Below, piece by piece: positions 1 to 8,163 of a DNA stretch of 64,000 nt. The translations under genes were made by a program, and so were the position numbers. The DNA is taken from contig NZ_QGOK01000026.1 in NCBI RefSeq assembly GCF_003259175.1, forward strand, positions 1 to 64,000, read 5' to 3'. Position 1 is the stretch's first letter. Each line of letters starts with the position of its first letter. The DNA comes from Marinomonas shanghaiensis (GTDB lineage Bacteria; Pseudomonadota; Gammaproteobacteria; Pseudomonadales; Marinomonadaceae). Under the pieces are notes generated by a model, which had not been told where the DNA came from, ran no database searches, and worked only from the letters and a program-made list of their open reading frames with translations.

Positions 1-27
1 CTTTTTTTCGTTCTCAAAAGGTGAGTT

Positions 28-193
28 TTGAATACATAACTAGAGGCGTTGAACCACCTGATCCCATCCCGATACCAGAAGTGACTCTTTACATGCCACG
101 GGCGTTCGCCATCGCTGATGGTAGTGTGGGCTTGGTTGAATTGTAGAGCCATGTGATAGTCCCACAAGGGGATAAGCATAGGTCGTTATCAAG
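28..193 (+). rRNA. 5S rRNA-like sequence with insertions (degenerate or unusual 5S)
   Basis: Blocks typical of gammaproteobacterial 5S rRNA occur in the right order: the loop A/helix II/loop B block at 51-72, CAGAAGTGA at 76-84, CGCTGATGGTAGTGTGGG at 113-130, CCATGTGA at 149-156 and a 3' helix-I strand at 179-194. The terminal helix can form between TTGA (28-31) plus TAAC (37-40) and GTTATCAA (185-192), with five extra bases (32-36) on the 5' strand. Extra sequence also lies at about 85-112, 131-148 and 157-178, so the element spans about 165 nt rather than the usual 115-120. It may be a decayed 5S copy at the end of an rrn operon or a functional variant. No 23S sequence is visible in the first 27 bases. 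Confidence 0.55.
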
Positions 194-208
194 ATTTAAT
201 TAAGAAGG

Positions 209-240
209 CCCTGATAGCTGAAGCTGTCAGGGTTTTTTTT
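209..240 (+). terminator. Rho-independent terminator after the 5S-like element
   Basis: Stem CCCTGATAGC (209-218) pairs with GCTGTCAGGG (223-232), with one G-U pair and a TGAA tetraloop, followed by eight T. It probably ends the ribosomal RNA transcript arriving from the left. Confidence 0.9.
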
Positions 241-311
241 GCTTAAAATTTACTGTCCCATATGCTCCGCTCAAAGTGTGCGTTTGGTGCTAGTGTTTTT
301 TCTAAGCAATT

Positions 312-388
312 ATTAAGACGCTTAAGTACCAGTGATAATTTTTCCTTAAGGTTCTGTATTTATAGTACTGGAATATAGATATCTTAAG
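312..388 (+). promoter_or_regulatory. Cluster of (C)TTAAG repeats upstream of the two-component operon
   Basis: TTAAG at 313-317 and CTTAAG at 321-326, 345-350 and 383-388 lie just upstream of the first ORF of the operon. TTAA-type half sites are characteristic of DNA bound by QseB/PmrA-type regulators, so autoregulation is plausible. The spacing (9 nt between the first two, 24 and 38 afterwards) does not match the classical PmrA box, so this is a candidate only. Confidence 0.35.
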
Positions 389-397
389 GGGTATTAA

Positions 398-589
398 ATG
401 ATGACGGTATTTGAGTTTTGTTGCTGTAGCATCTATTTGTTTATGCGATATCGTGTGTTTTTGTTGAAGTGTTGTGTCATTGCTGCGGCAATTCTACTAT
501 TCTTTTCTAATTACGCTCATTTGATCCGTGTCCGTCAAGACGGGGCGCAGTTAAACGGTGTGTATGAGTCTGTCTTGGTCTTTATATGA
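398..589 (+). CDS. Small hydrophobic protein preceding the response regulator (hypothetical)
   Basis: This 63-residue ORF begins with tandem ATG codons six bases after a strong Shine-Dalgarno sequence (AAGGGG, 386-391). It is rich in Cys and hydrophobic residues in its first 38 positions, so it is probably membrane inserted, and has a short polar tail. Its TGA overlaps an in-frame ATG of the response regulator at 586, a typical coupling arrangement. It could be a real small membrane partner or leader of the two-component system, or a chance ORF in the operon leader. I do not recognise a family. Confidence 0.4.
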   Translation: MMTVFEFCCCSIYLFMRYRVFLLKCCVIAAAILLFFSNYAHLIRVRQDGAQLNGVYESVLVFI

Positions 590-603
590 AGGAAGGTTTA
601 GGT

Positions 604-1269
604 TTGCGAATACTTGTAGTGGAAGATGATGCGTCTTTGGCTGATGGCTTGGTAACCGCATTGAAGCGTGAAGCGTACACAGTAGATTTGCTTCATGATG
701 GTATTCATGCCCTAGAAGCCTTAGTAAATGAAGTGTTTGATTTGGTGATATTGGATTTGGGCTTACCAAGGCTAGATGGATTAGCCGTATTAAAACAAAT
801 ACGAGCAAATGAAAATGCTGTCCCTGTCTTAATTCTAACAGCTAGAGATGCGTTGGACGACAGAGTGGCTGGATTGGATTTGGGAGCAGATGATTATTTA
901 GTAAAGCCTTTTGATGTAACGGAACTCAAGGCTCGAGCTAGGGCATTATTACGTCGAAGTTATGGACGAGCAATCAGTGAAATTCACTATAAGGGCCTTG
1001 TTCTTTATCCTGCTAGTCATAAAGTGAGTTATCAAAATCAGGACATCAACCTTACTCGGCGAGAATATTCTTTGCTGCATGAGCTTGTTAGTCAGCCAGG
1101 TCATGTGTTTACACGTGATGTTTTGCAGCAGTTGATGTACGGCTGGGGGGATGATGTGGAAAGTAATGCTTTAGAAGTGCACATTCACCATTTACGAAAG
1201 AAATTATTCCCCGATTTAATCCGTACTATACGGGGGATCGGTTATGTTGTTGATCAAGAAGTGGCTTAA
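604..1269 (+). CDS. OmpR-family response regulator (QseB/PmrA/TctD-like)
   Basis: A DNA-binding response regulator of about 221 residues. The N-terminal receiver has the acidic pair in RILVVEDD, the phospho-acceptor Asp in LVILDLGLP (about residue 51), the LTARD switch segment and the VKPFD lysine. The C-terminal winged helix contains RREYSLL and ends in RTIRGIGYVVD, typical of the OmpR/PhoB class. I chose the TTG at 604 because GGAAGG (591-596) is well placed for it and family members begin MRILxVEDD; an ATG at 586 is also in frame and overlaps the preceding ORF. It overlaps the downstream kinase gene by 26 bases, so the pair is translationally coupled. The controlled genes are not evident from sequence; the ehu transporter lies next downstream. 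Confidence 0.9.
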   Translation: MRILVVEDDASLADGLVTALKREAYTVDLLHDGIHALEALVNEVFDLVILDLGLPRLDGLAVLKQIRANENAVPVLILTARDALDDRVAGLDLGADDYLVKPFDVTELKARARALLRRSYGRAISEIHYKGLVLYPASHKVSYQNQDINLTRREYSLLHELVSQPGHVFTRDVLQQLMYGWGDDVESNALEVHIHHLRKKLFPDLIRTIRGIGYVVDQEVA

Positions 1270-2647
1270 TAAAAAGATTCTGAGTTCTATCAGAAGAAGA
1301 ACCTTGTTTTTTGTTATGTGTCTTTTTAGCGTAACCAGTGTGACTATCATGCTGATCGGCTTGTTCTTTGCGAATCATGAAGTAGAAGAATTATTTGATG
1401 CTAGGTTGGCCCAACAAGCTCGGCTGTTACTCACTTTGTCGAGCAACATAGAAAAACTTGATTCGAATGTTAGTGCCATATCACCCCTCTTAATTGATGA
1501 GGCTAATACTGACTTATCTGTTGGTCATAAGTACGAAAGTAAAATTTTTTATCAAATCTGGCACGCTGACAAGCTAAAAATAGCCTCTGATTCGATGCTT
1601 TTATTACAGCAAAAAAACGATATTTATGGTTATGGTAATGCTGTGGCAGATCACTATCAGTGGCGAACCTTCACTTTAAATCAGGTGAAAGGCAATCTTA
1701 AGGTGGTGGTTGCTGAGCGGTCTGATGTGAGAGATGAGATAGTGGAGCAGATTGTTTTTCAAACTTTGTTTCCGGAAATATTAGCGTGGCCAATTCTTGC
1801 TTTGCTGGTGTGGGCAGCCATTGGTTTTGGTCTTCAGCCGCTCCAGCAACTTGCGCAACGAATTCAAACGATGACACCGAGTAGATTGCAGCCAATTGAA
1901 TTGTCTTACGCAACAGAAGAGCTGCTTCCCGTTAAAAATGCTTTAAATGGATTGCTGGTAGAGATTGACTCCTTAATGGACAGGGAGAAACGTTGGATAG
2001 CAGATGCTGCCCATGAATTACGTACACCATTAAGTATTTTAAGAGTTCATGCTGAGAATGCTGCATCAGCAGAAACTGATGAAGAACGCAATCAGTCTCT
2101 AGTACAGTTGACTTTAGGGGTGGATAGATCCACTAGGATTGTCTCTCAGCTACTTGCTTTAGCTCGTCTTGAACACCAAAAAACAGTGATTAAAACAGAA
2201 GCAGATGTCTTAGCTGTTAGTCGATCAATGATCGCAGGAATTCTTCCTCTGGCGTGGAAAAAAAATATTGAAATTAGTTTAGAGGTTGATGATAGGAAAT
2301 CGTGGAATTGTTACGTAGAGCCTAATCATATAGAGATACTATTACAAAATCTTATTAGCAATGCGATAAAATTTTCACCTGAAAAATCGCTGATTCGTGT
2401 TGTCTGGAGTCAGTCTGTTAATCAACTTGAATTGACCGTCATCGATATAGGAAAAGGGGTAAACAAAGAAGAAAAACAGAGGCTCAGTGAACGGTTTTTT
2501 CGTTCAGGAGAAGTGGATGGAGCTGGTCTTGGCCTATCGATTGTTAAAAATATTGTCGACAAGTACGAGGGCTTTTTGTCCTTTGAAGATACCCTACCTC
2601 ATGGTTTAACTGTACGTGTAGCATTACCCGTGTTGGTTATAAATTAA
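1244..2647 (+). CDS. Sensor histidine kinase (QseC/PmrB/TctE-like)
   Basis: Inner-membrane sensor kinase of 467 residues, partner of the regulator just upstream. TM1 is at about residues 20-43 and TM2 at about 170-192; between them lies a periplasmic domain of about 120 residues resembling the QseC/TctE N-terminal sensor region. A HAMP-like linker follows, then the phospho-acceptor His in DAAHELRTPL (about residue 257), the N box LLQNLISNAIKFSP, the G1 box DIGKGV and the G2 box GAGLGLSIV. All catalytic motifs are intact. The overlapping start inside the regulator gene makes an exact start uncertain. The signal sensed is unknown. Confidence 0.9.
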   Translation: MLLIKKWLNKKILSSIRRRTLFFVMCLFSVTSVTIMLIGLFFANHEVEELFDARLAQQARLLLTLSSNIEKLDSNVSAISPLLIDEANTDLSVGHKYESKIFYQIWHADKLKIASDSMLLLQQKNDIYGYGNAVADHYQWRTFTLNQVKGNLKVVVAERSDVRDEIVEQIVFQTLFPEILAWPILALLVWAAIGFGLQPLQQLAQRIQTMTPSRLQPIELSYATEELLPVKNALNGLLVEIDSLMDREKRWIADAAHELRTPLSILRVHAENAASAETDEERNQSLVQLTLGVDRSTRIVSQLLALARLEHQKTVIKTEADVLAVSRSMIAGILPLAWKKNIEISLEVDDRKSWNCYVEPNHIEILLQNLISNAIKFSPEKSLIRVVWSQSVNQLELTVIDIGKGVNKEEKQRLSERFFRSGEVDGAGLGLSIVKNIVDKYEGFLSFEDTLPHGLTVRVALPVLVIN

Positions 2648-3070
2648 CGAGATTGGCTAAATAATATATTGATTGACTTACCTAGCCAATTGGACCAATT
2701 TCAATTGGCTGAGAACTGTTTTTGCCATTCGCCTGTAAGAGAGGTGGTAATGGCTGGTAAGAGTAACCCCCCAATATTGGCAAAACACTCCCGTGGAAAG
2801 CCATCATTGTTTGTTGTGACCTTCTAGCTAGATCGTTCAAATATCCGATATTTTACATTCAAACTCACGTCCTGAGTGTCACTTTTGATGAGGTGTATAG
2901 CATAACTTTTACTCTGAGTTTTTATCAGGGTTGCACCCGTTTTTCGTTGAAATAACGCTATTAGATGTGCGATCTAATAATTACAGATCTAAATAATGCT
3001 TGATCATTTGCTGCATTTTATTTAGTGTAAAAGGACTTATTGCTATTTTTTAAGCATTTTCTTAAGGAAC
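2648..3070 (+). other. Intergenic region between the kinase gene and ehuB
   Basis: No gene is visible in these 423 bases. It contains overlapping inverted repeats at 2653-2700: TTGGCTA/TAGCCAA with a 23-nt loop, and AATTGG-A-CCAATT at 2688-2700. No T-tract follows, so a simple terminator is not supported. A separate palindrome lies closer to ehuB (2960-2992). Confidence 0.6.
2960..2992 (+). promoter_or_regulatory. Palindromic operator candidate upstream of ehuB
   Basis: ATTAGAT (2960-2966) and ATCTAAT (2972-2978) form a perfect 7-bp inverted repeat around GTGCG, and a third related site AGATCTAA follows at 2985-2992. They lie about 90-120 bases upstream of ehuB. This looks like a protein-binding site for the transporter operon; the regulator is not identified. 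Confidence 0.45.
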
Positions 3071-3082
3071 ATGAGGTTTATT

Positions 3083-3931
3083 ATGAAAAAATTATCACAA
3101 AAATACGTTATATCTCTAATTAATATTGCGGCGGCTCTCTTCTCTACTGCTGCTGTGGCAAACACGTTAGATAAGATACGCGACGAAGGTACTGTTACGA
3201 TTGGTGTCGCAAATGAAGTGCCTTATGGCTATACCACCTCGGATGGAAAGCCGGCGGGTGAAGCGCCTAGCATTGCCGTTCATGTTTTGAATAAATTAGG
3301 TGTTAATGACGTAAACGTTGTGGTGACAGAATTTGGTTCTTTGATACCTGGTTTACGTGCAGGCCGTTTTGATGTCATCGCGGCTGGTATGTACATTACG
3401 CCAAAGCGTTGTGAGCAAATTCTTTTTTCAAACCCAACATACAGTATTGGTGAGGGCTTTTTGGTTCAAAATGGTAATCCAGAAAGCTTAAATGGCTATG
3501 ATGATATAAAAAATAAGTCAGTCAAATTAGGGGTTATGTCTGGTGCGGTAGAGTACGGTTATGCTCGAGATTTTGGTATAGAAATGAGCAAAATTGTGAC
3601 ATTACCTGATTACCCTTCTGGTGTAGCAGCATTGAAGTCTGGTCGAATTGATGCGCTTGCAGGGACAAGTTTAACTATGGCGTCTTTAGGTCAAAAAGAT
3701 GATCGTGTTGAGTTGGCTCAGCCATTCAAAACCTTAGTGATTAATGGTGAGACAATTAAGGGGTATGGTGGTTTTGGTTTCCGTCCAGCAGATACGGCTT
3801 TGCGCGATGCGTTTAATGATGAAATCGCAAATTTTGTTGATACAGAAGAGCATATTGCCATGGTTGAGCCTTATGGTTTTGGTAAACACACCTCACCTGA
3901 TGGCATGACAGCAAAAGAATTGTGTCAATAA
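3083..3931 (+). CDS. ehuB: Ectoine/hydroxyectoine ABC transporter, substrate-binding protein EhuB
   Basis: Periplasmic solute-binding protein of the amino-acid family, about 282 residues, with a Sec signal peptide ending near TAAVA. The mature protein carries segments that I recognise from EhuB of ectoine importers: TEFGSLIPGLRAGRFD, AAGMYITPKRCEQ and GVAALKSGRIDAL. It would capture ectoine and hydroxyectoine as compatible solutes or nutrients. The ATG at 3083 gives a standard signal peptide and has GAGG upstream; an ATG at 3071 is in frame but too close to its ribosome site. First gene of a four-gene operon with both permeases and the ATPase. Confidence 0.9.
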   Translation: MKKLSQKYVISLINIAAALFSTAAVANTLDKIRDEGTVTIGVANEVPYGYTTSDGKPAGEAPSIAVHVLNKLGVNDVNVVVTEFGSLIPGLRAGRFDVIAAGMYITPKRCEQILFSNPTYSIGEGFLVQNGNPESLNGYDDIKNKSVKLGVMSGAVEYGYARDFGIEMSKIVTLPDYPSGVAALKSGRIDALAGTSLTMASLGQKDDRVELAQPFKTLVINGETIKGYGGFGFRPADTALRDAFNDEIANFVDTEEHIAMVEPYGFGKHTSPDGMTAKELCQ

Positions 3932-3948
3932 TACTGGGGAAATAACCT

Positions 3949-4611
3949 ATGGAATTTGGAGAAATTGTCTCCGTATTACTCCAGGGAGCCATTGTCACCA
4001 TTGAAATTGTGGCGATGGCTCTACCTCTAGCGGTCATGATGGCTTTTAGTTTCGGATTGATTCGTCTGTATGCACCAGCTCCTTTTAAACAAATTGCTAT
4101 TTTTTATATTGAGTTTTTTCGTGGAACTTCGGCACTAATTCAGTTGTATTGGATCTATTTTGTATTGCCTTTTTTTGGTATCACAATTGATGCAATGACA
4201 GCCGCAGTAATGGCTTTAGGGTTGAATATTGGTTCTTATGGAACAGAAGTCGTGCGAGGCGCTATTCAAGCCGTTCCAAAAGGGCAGTATGAAGCTTCAA
4301 TAGCACTTAATTTTACGGCCTCACAACGGCTGTGGCGCATAATTATGCCTCAGGCCCTCGTTAATATGATCCCGCCTTTTGGCAATTTGGCCATTGAGTT
4401 AGTAAAAGCCACCTCATTGGTATCCCTCATTACGATTGGCGATTTAACTTTTAAGGCCAAATCTTTGGCAGATACCACCCTACAGGTTGGTGAAATATTT
4501 GGTGTTGTCTTGTTGTTTTACTTCGTAATTGCTCAGTGCTTAGTGTTTTTCATCCGACGATTAGAAACACATTTGAGTAAGGGGCTGGGTCGAGGAGGTA
4601 TTCATTCATGA
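3949..4611 (+). CDS. ehuC: Ectoine/hydroxyectoine ABC transporter, permease EhuC
   Basis: Inner-membrane permease of the polar amino acid (His/Glu/Gln) family, 220 residues with about five membrane segments. The cytoplasmic loop EASIALNFTASQRLWRIIMPQAL is the EAA motif that contacts the ATPase; AAVMALGLNIGSYGTEVVRG is typical of the family. It starts 17 bases after ehuB with a GGGG ribosome site and overlaps ehuD by 4 bases, so the operon order is ehuBCDA. Confidence 0.88.
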   Translation: MEFGEIVSVLLQGAIVTIEIVAMALPLAVMMAFSFGLIRLYAPAPFKQIAIFYIEFFRGTSALIQLYWIYFVLPFFGITIDAMTAAVMALGLNIGSYGTEVVRGAIQAVPKGQYEASIALNFTASQRLWRIIMPQALVNMIPPFGNLAIELVKATSLVSLITIGDLTFKAKSLADTTLQVGEIFGVVLLFYFVIAQCLVFFIRRLETHLSKGLGRGGIHS

Positions 4612-5285
4612 ATGGATTTCAATGGGATTGGGCATTTACTTGGGAAGTGTTGCCGATGATTTTATCGGCAGCAAAAGTCACTTTATTAGCCACATTGTTA
4701 GGCAGTATTTTTGCCATTTTCATGGGGTTAGTATTTGCTTTACTGCGTCGTAGCAACAGTCGTGTACTGAGAACCAGTGTTTACTGGATCGTTGAGTTCA
4801 TTCGGAGTACGCCGTTATTAGTACAAATTTTCTTTTTGTATTACGTAATGCCTGAATTCGGGATCAGTTTATCACCTCTTGCCACAGGCGTGTTTGCCTT
4901 GGGGCTTCATTATGGCGCTTACTTATCAGAAGTGTTCCGAAGTGGGATTGATGGTATTGAAAAAGGGCAGTGGGAAGCCGCAAGAGCGTTAAATTTGTCC
5001 TTGATAGACACCTATAAAGACATTGTCTTACCTCAGGCTATTCGCCCCATGATTCCCGCCACAGGGAATTATATCATTGCGATGTTTAAAGAAACTCCTC
5101 AGCTGTCAGCTATTACGCTCTTGGAGATGCTGCAGATCGCAAAAATTATTGGTTCTGAAAATTTTCGATATTTAGAGCCGTTCACGTTAGTGGGAATTTT
5201 GTATCTTGTGTTTAGCGTAGCAGCAGCTTACGGCATCCATCAAGTTGAAAGACGCTTTCCAAAAGAAGGATTTAGTTTGAAATGA
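4608..5285 (+). CDS. ehuD: Ectoine/hydroxyectoine ABC transporter, permease EhuD
   Basis: Second inner-membrane permease, 225 residues, paralogous to EhuC. It has the [16 protein letters not shown] segment and the EAA loop [28 protein letters not shown] at 4608 overlaps the ehuC stop (ATGA), and the gene overlaps ehuA by 4 bases at its end. EhuC and EhuD should form the heterodimeric channel for the substrate delivered by EhuB. Confidence 0.88.
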   Translation: MNGFQWDWAFTWEVLPMILSAAKVTLLATLLGSIFAIFMGLVFALLRRSNSRVLRTSVYWIVEFIRSTPLLVQIFFLYYVMPEFGISLSPLATGVFALGLHYGAYLSEVFRSGIDGIEKGQWEAARALNLSLIDTYKDIVLPQAIRPMIPATGNYIIAMFKETPQLSAITLLEMLQIAKIIGSENFRYLEPFTLVGILYLVFSVAAAYGIHQVERRFPKEGFSLK

Positions 5286-6061
5286 ATGCGCCAATTATTG
5301 AGTTTAAGAATGTTAAAAAGTGCTTTGGCGATACCGTTATTTTCCGTGATTTTAATTTTAAAGTAGAAGAGAACGAAATCGTTTCGATCATTGGGCCAAG
5401 TGGTTCTGGTAAAAGTACATTGTTGCGCATCTTGATGACTTTAGAAGGCATTGATGGTGGCTATATTAATGTGGCGGGAGAGTCACTTTGGCATATGCCT
5501 TGGCAGGGGCAGTATGTTCCAGCCAATAGTAAGCATTTGCATAAAATGCGACATCATCTTGGTATGGTATTTCAGCATTTTAACTTGTTTCCGCACATGA
5601 CAGTGAAGCGAAATATCACCGAGGCACCAATGCGTGTCAAAGGTATTTCACGAGAAGAGGCTGAGGCATCGGCTGAAAAACTGCTTAAACTGGTAGGCTT
5701 GTCAGATAAGGCGAACAATTATCCGAATGATTTGTCGGGAGGGCAAAAGCAGAGGGTGGGCATTGCTCGTGCTTTAGCTATGAAGCCATCTATACTGTTA
5801 CTGGATGAGATTACGTCAGCATTGGACCCTGAGCTAGTGGATGAGGTTTTGGACGTTATTCGAAATCTCGTCAAAGAAGATAATTTCACCATGCTACTCG
5901 TTACTCATGAGATGTACTTCGCACGTGAAATCAGTGATAGAGTTTGCTTTTTTGATAACGGTGCCATTGTTGAGGAAGGGCCACCAGAAATGATATTTAC
6001 TCAACCTAAAGAAGAGCGAACGAAAGCGTTTCTAAACGCCTATCTTGGTAACAACAGTTAG
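5282..6061 (+). CDS. ehuA: Ectoine/hydroxyectoine ABC transporter, ATP-binding protein EhuA
   Basis: ABC ATPase of 259 residues in the HisP/GlnQ group. Visible motifs: Walker [11 protein letters not shown] loop [11 protein letters not shown], signature LSGGQKQR, Walker [14 protein letters not shown] (Ile where most relatives have Pro after the Glu) and switch His in VTHEM. Last gene of ehuBCDA, followed at once by a terminator. The ectoine breakdown genes (eut/doe) often found beside ehu are absent here, which suggests use of ectoine mainly for osmoprotection or catabolic genes elsewhere. Confidence 0.9.
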   Translation: MNAPIIEFKNVKKCFGDTVIFRDFNFKVEENEIVSIIGPSGSGKSTLLRILMTLEGIDGGYINVAGESLWHMPWQGQYVPANSKHLHKMRHHLGMVFQHFNLFPHMTVKRNITEAPMRVKGISREEAEASAEKLLKLVGLSDKANNYPNDLSGGQKQRVGIARALAMKPSILLLDEITSALDPELVDEVLDVIRNLVKEDNFTMLLVTHEMYFAREISDRVCFFDNGAIVEEGPPEMIFTQPKEERTKAFLNAYLGNNS

Positions 6062-6087
6062 CACGCTCTATACGTTGAAAACTCCTC

Positions 6088-6117
6088 AATAAGGCGCTCA
6101 TAGGGCGCCTTATTTTA
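6088..6117 (+). terminator. Terminator of the ehu operon
   Basis: AATAAGGCGC (6088-6097) pairs perfectly with GCGCCTTATT (6105-6114) around a 7-nt loop and is followed by TTAT. The GGCGC core resembles the terminators at 51665 and 55446. Confidence 0.8.
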
Positions 6118-6181
6118 TAGCGGTGACAAATGCCCCATTCTCCATTGATAATGGCGTGATATTTTATGGAGTACTCGAGCT

Positions 6182-6895
6182 ATGGCGCCTTTGTATTGCT
6201 TACTTTTGTTGACATTATTTGCTGGATTGGCGATGCCTTTTGGGGCTTTAATCGCTTATTTTGAACGTATAACACCCGAATGGCTAGAAACAGAGCTAAT
6301 GCATGGTATTACCGCTTTTGGTGGTGGTGCGTTGTTATCCGCGATTGCTCTGGTCCTTGTGCCAGAGGGGAGTGCACATTTTTCTACTTGGTGTGCTGCT
6401 GTGCTGTTTCTTCTTGGTGGCTTGATGTTTATGTGGTTGGATATTTTTTTATCTCATAAAAAGACGTCAATGAGTCAGCTAGTCGCCATGTTGTCCGATT
6501 TTATTCCTGAATCATTGGCTTTAGGAGCTGCATTTGCTTTAGGCGGTACCAATGTGGTGCTACTTGCTGTGTTGATTGCGATGCAAAATTTACCCGAAGG
6601 CTTTAATGCGTTTCGAGAGTTAAGGTCATCTTCTGATTATCGTCCTTGGAGCATCATTTTGTGCTTTTTTGTCTTGGCACTGTGTGGTCCTGTGTCTGGA
6701 ATGATCGCTTATTTTTGGTTGTCTGACTGGCCATCAATTGTGTCAGGGCTGATGTTATTTGCTTCTGGAGGAATTTTATATGCGGTGTTTCAAGATATTG
6801 CGCCTCAGGTTGCTTTAGAAAAGCATTGGGCTCCACCTATGGGAGCCGTAATGGGGTTTGCCGTGGGTTTAGTTGGTTACATGCTTACTCAATAA
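6182..6895 (+). CDS. ZIP-family metal transporter
   Basis: Polytopic inner-membrane protein of 237 residues with about eight hydrophobic segments. The family hallmarks are the metal-site helices DFIPESLALGAAF and MQNLPEGFNAF, matching the HSxxEG/NxPEG-type signatures of ZIP transporters in which Asn, Pro, Glu and Gly residues line the metal path. Likely moves zinc or another divalent cation into the cytoplasm. It stands alone, separated from ehuA by a terminator, with its own short promoter region. The first His of the usual HS motif is replaced, so metal preference is uncertain. Confidence 0.8.
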   Translation: MAPLYCLLLLTLFAGLAMPFGALIAYFERITPEWLETELMHGITAFGGGALLSAIALVLVPEGSAHFSTWCAAVLFLLGGLMFMWLDIFLSHKKTSMSQLVAMLSDFIPESLALGAAFALGGTNVVLLAVLIAMQNLPEGFNAFRELRSSSDYRPWSIILCFFVLALCGPVSGMIAYFWLSDWPSIVSGLMLFASGGILYAVFQDIAPQVALEKHWAPPMGAVMGFAVGLVGYMLTQ

Positions 6896-6908
6896 TTAGA
6901 TTTTCAAA

Positions 6909-6920
6909 AATGTATACAAA
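6909..6920 (+). promoter_or_regulatory. Candidate GntR (FCD-type) operator upstream of benE
   Basis: TGTATACA (6911-6918) is a perfect 8-bp palindrome flanked by A-rich sequence, about 60 bases upstream of the benE start. Many FCD-domain GntR regulators bind sites with a GTATAC core, and such a regulator is encoded by the second gene of this transcription unit, so autoregulation is a reasonable inference. Confidence 0.45.
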
Positions 6921-6977
6921 AATAGTCTTGATGAAATATAGTTAGCACTCTTTTAGTTTTTCCAAGGAAGTTGAGTT

Positions 6978-8159
6978 GTGCTTAGAATTTTAAACGACAT
7001 GAGTTTAAGTGCATTAGTTGCGGGTTTTGTGGCGGTGTTAATTGGCTTTGCAAGCTCGGTTGCCATTGTCTTTCAAGCTGCTCAGGCGGCGGGTGCAGAT
7101 TCAAGCACAATTATTTCTTGGATTATGGCATTGGGTTTCGGCATGGGGGCGACCTGTTTTTTTCTGTCTCTGTGGTACCGCTCTCCAGTGATAACCGCTT
7201 GGTCAACGCCCGGCGCGGCGTTACTTGCCACAAGTTTGGGTAATATTACTTATGCTGAAGCTATTGGCGTATTCGTTTTTGCGGGCGTACTAACATTATT
7301 AACGGGCGTATCTGGCTTATTTGATAAAGTAATGCGTTTAGTCCCTTTACCGATTGCATGCGCCATGTTGGCGGGCGTTCTTTTTAAGTTTGGGCTGTCA
7401 ATTTTCGATGCCATGATGAGTGATGTTTTTCTTGTTGGTATTATGTTACTGACCTATTTGCTCAGTAAGCGTCTAGTTCCGCGTTATGCCGTCTTATTCG
7501 TTTTGGTCGCTGGTGTTGCGTTTGTTTTGGCAAGGTCTGATGGATCCCTTGTGTCTAATATTGCTTCTGAAGTGGGTGGTTTGGTTTGGGTGTGGCCGGA
7601 ATGGAACCTAGGTGCTTTGCTCGGTATCGGTATACCTTTGTACATTGTGACGATGACTTCGCAGAATATTCCAGGTGTTGCTGTCATGCGTAGTAGTGGC
7701 TATCAAACCCCTGTGTCGTCTTTAATCAGTTGGACTGGTTTTACATCAATTATACTGGCTCCTTTAGGTGGCTTTGCTTTTAATCTCGCAGCCATTACCG
7801 CGGCAATATGCTCTGGTGAAGAGTGCCATAAAGACCCTAAACGTCGTTATATTGCGGGGCTATCTGCTGGTATTTTTTATGGGCTTGCAGGATTAGCGGG
7901 CGCATCGGTTGTTACTTTATTTTCAATTTTTCCGGCCACCATGGTGGCGGCTTTAGCAGGAATTGCGCTATTAGGAACCATTGGAATGAATTTGAAAAAT
8001 GCGATGGCGGATGATGCTAATCGTGAAGCGGCGTTGGTGACTTTTTTGGTGACCGTGTCAGGTGTGTCATTTGGGGGGATTGCATCTGCTTTTTGGGGGA
8101 TCTTGTTTGGGGCAATCTGTCTTGTAATCGGCAATGTTAAAGTGAAAGCAAAAGGTTGA
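6978..8159 (+). CDS. benE: BenE-family benzoate/H+ symporter
   Basis: Inner-membrane permease of 393 residues with about 11-12 hydrophobic helices, close to the usual BenE length. Characteristic segments include SSVAIVFQAAQAAGA near the N-terminus, TAWSTPGAALLA, and SQNIPGVAVMRSSGYQTP in the middle. BenE proteins are proton-coupled aromatic acid importers; the actual substrate here is not proven because no ben/cat genes are nearby. Start is GTG at 6978, seven bases after AAGGAAG. The GntR regulator starts four bases after the stop, so the two genes are co-transcribed. Confidence 0.85.
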   Translation: MLRILNDMSLSALVAGFVAVLIGFASSVAIVFQAAQAAGADSSTIISWIMALGFGMGATCFFLSLWYRSPVITAWSTPGAALLATSLGNITYAEAIGVFVFAGVLTLLTGVSGLFDKVMRLVPLPIACAMLAGVLFKFGLSIFDAMMSDVFLVGIMLLTYLLSKRLVPRYAVLFVLVAGVAFVLARSDGSLVSNIASEVGGLVWVWPEWNLGALLGIGIPLYIVTMTSQNIPGVAVMRSSGYQTPVSSLISWTGFTSIILAPLGGFAFNLAAITAAICSGEECHKDPKRRYIAGLSAGIFYGLAGLAGASVVTLFSIFPATMVAALAGIALLGTIGMNLKNAMADDANREAALVTFLVTVSGVSFGGIASAFWGILFGAICLVIGNVKVKAKG

Positions 8160-8163
8160 TTGC

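Noticed and set aside
6942..6950. TTAGCACTC resembling half of a CIRCE element
   Set aside because: The inverted partner is missing and the downstream gene is a permease, not a chaperone.
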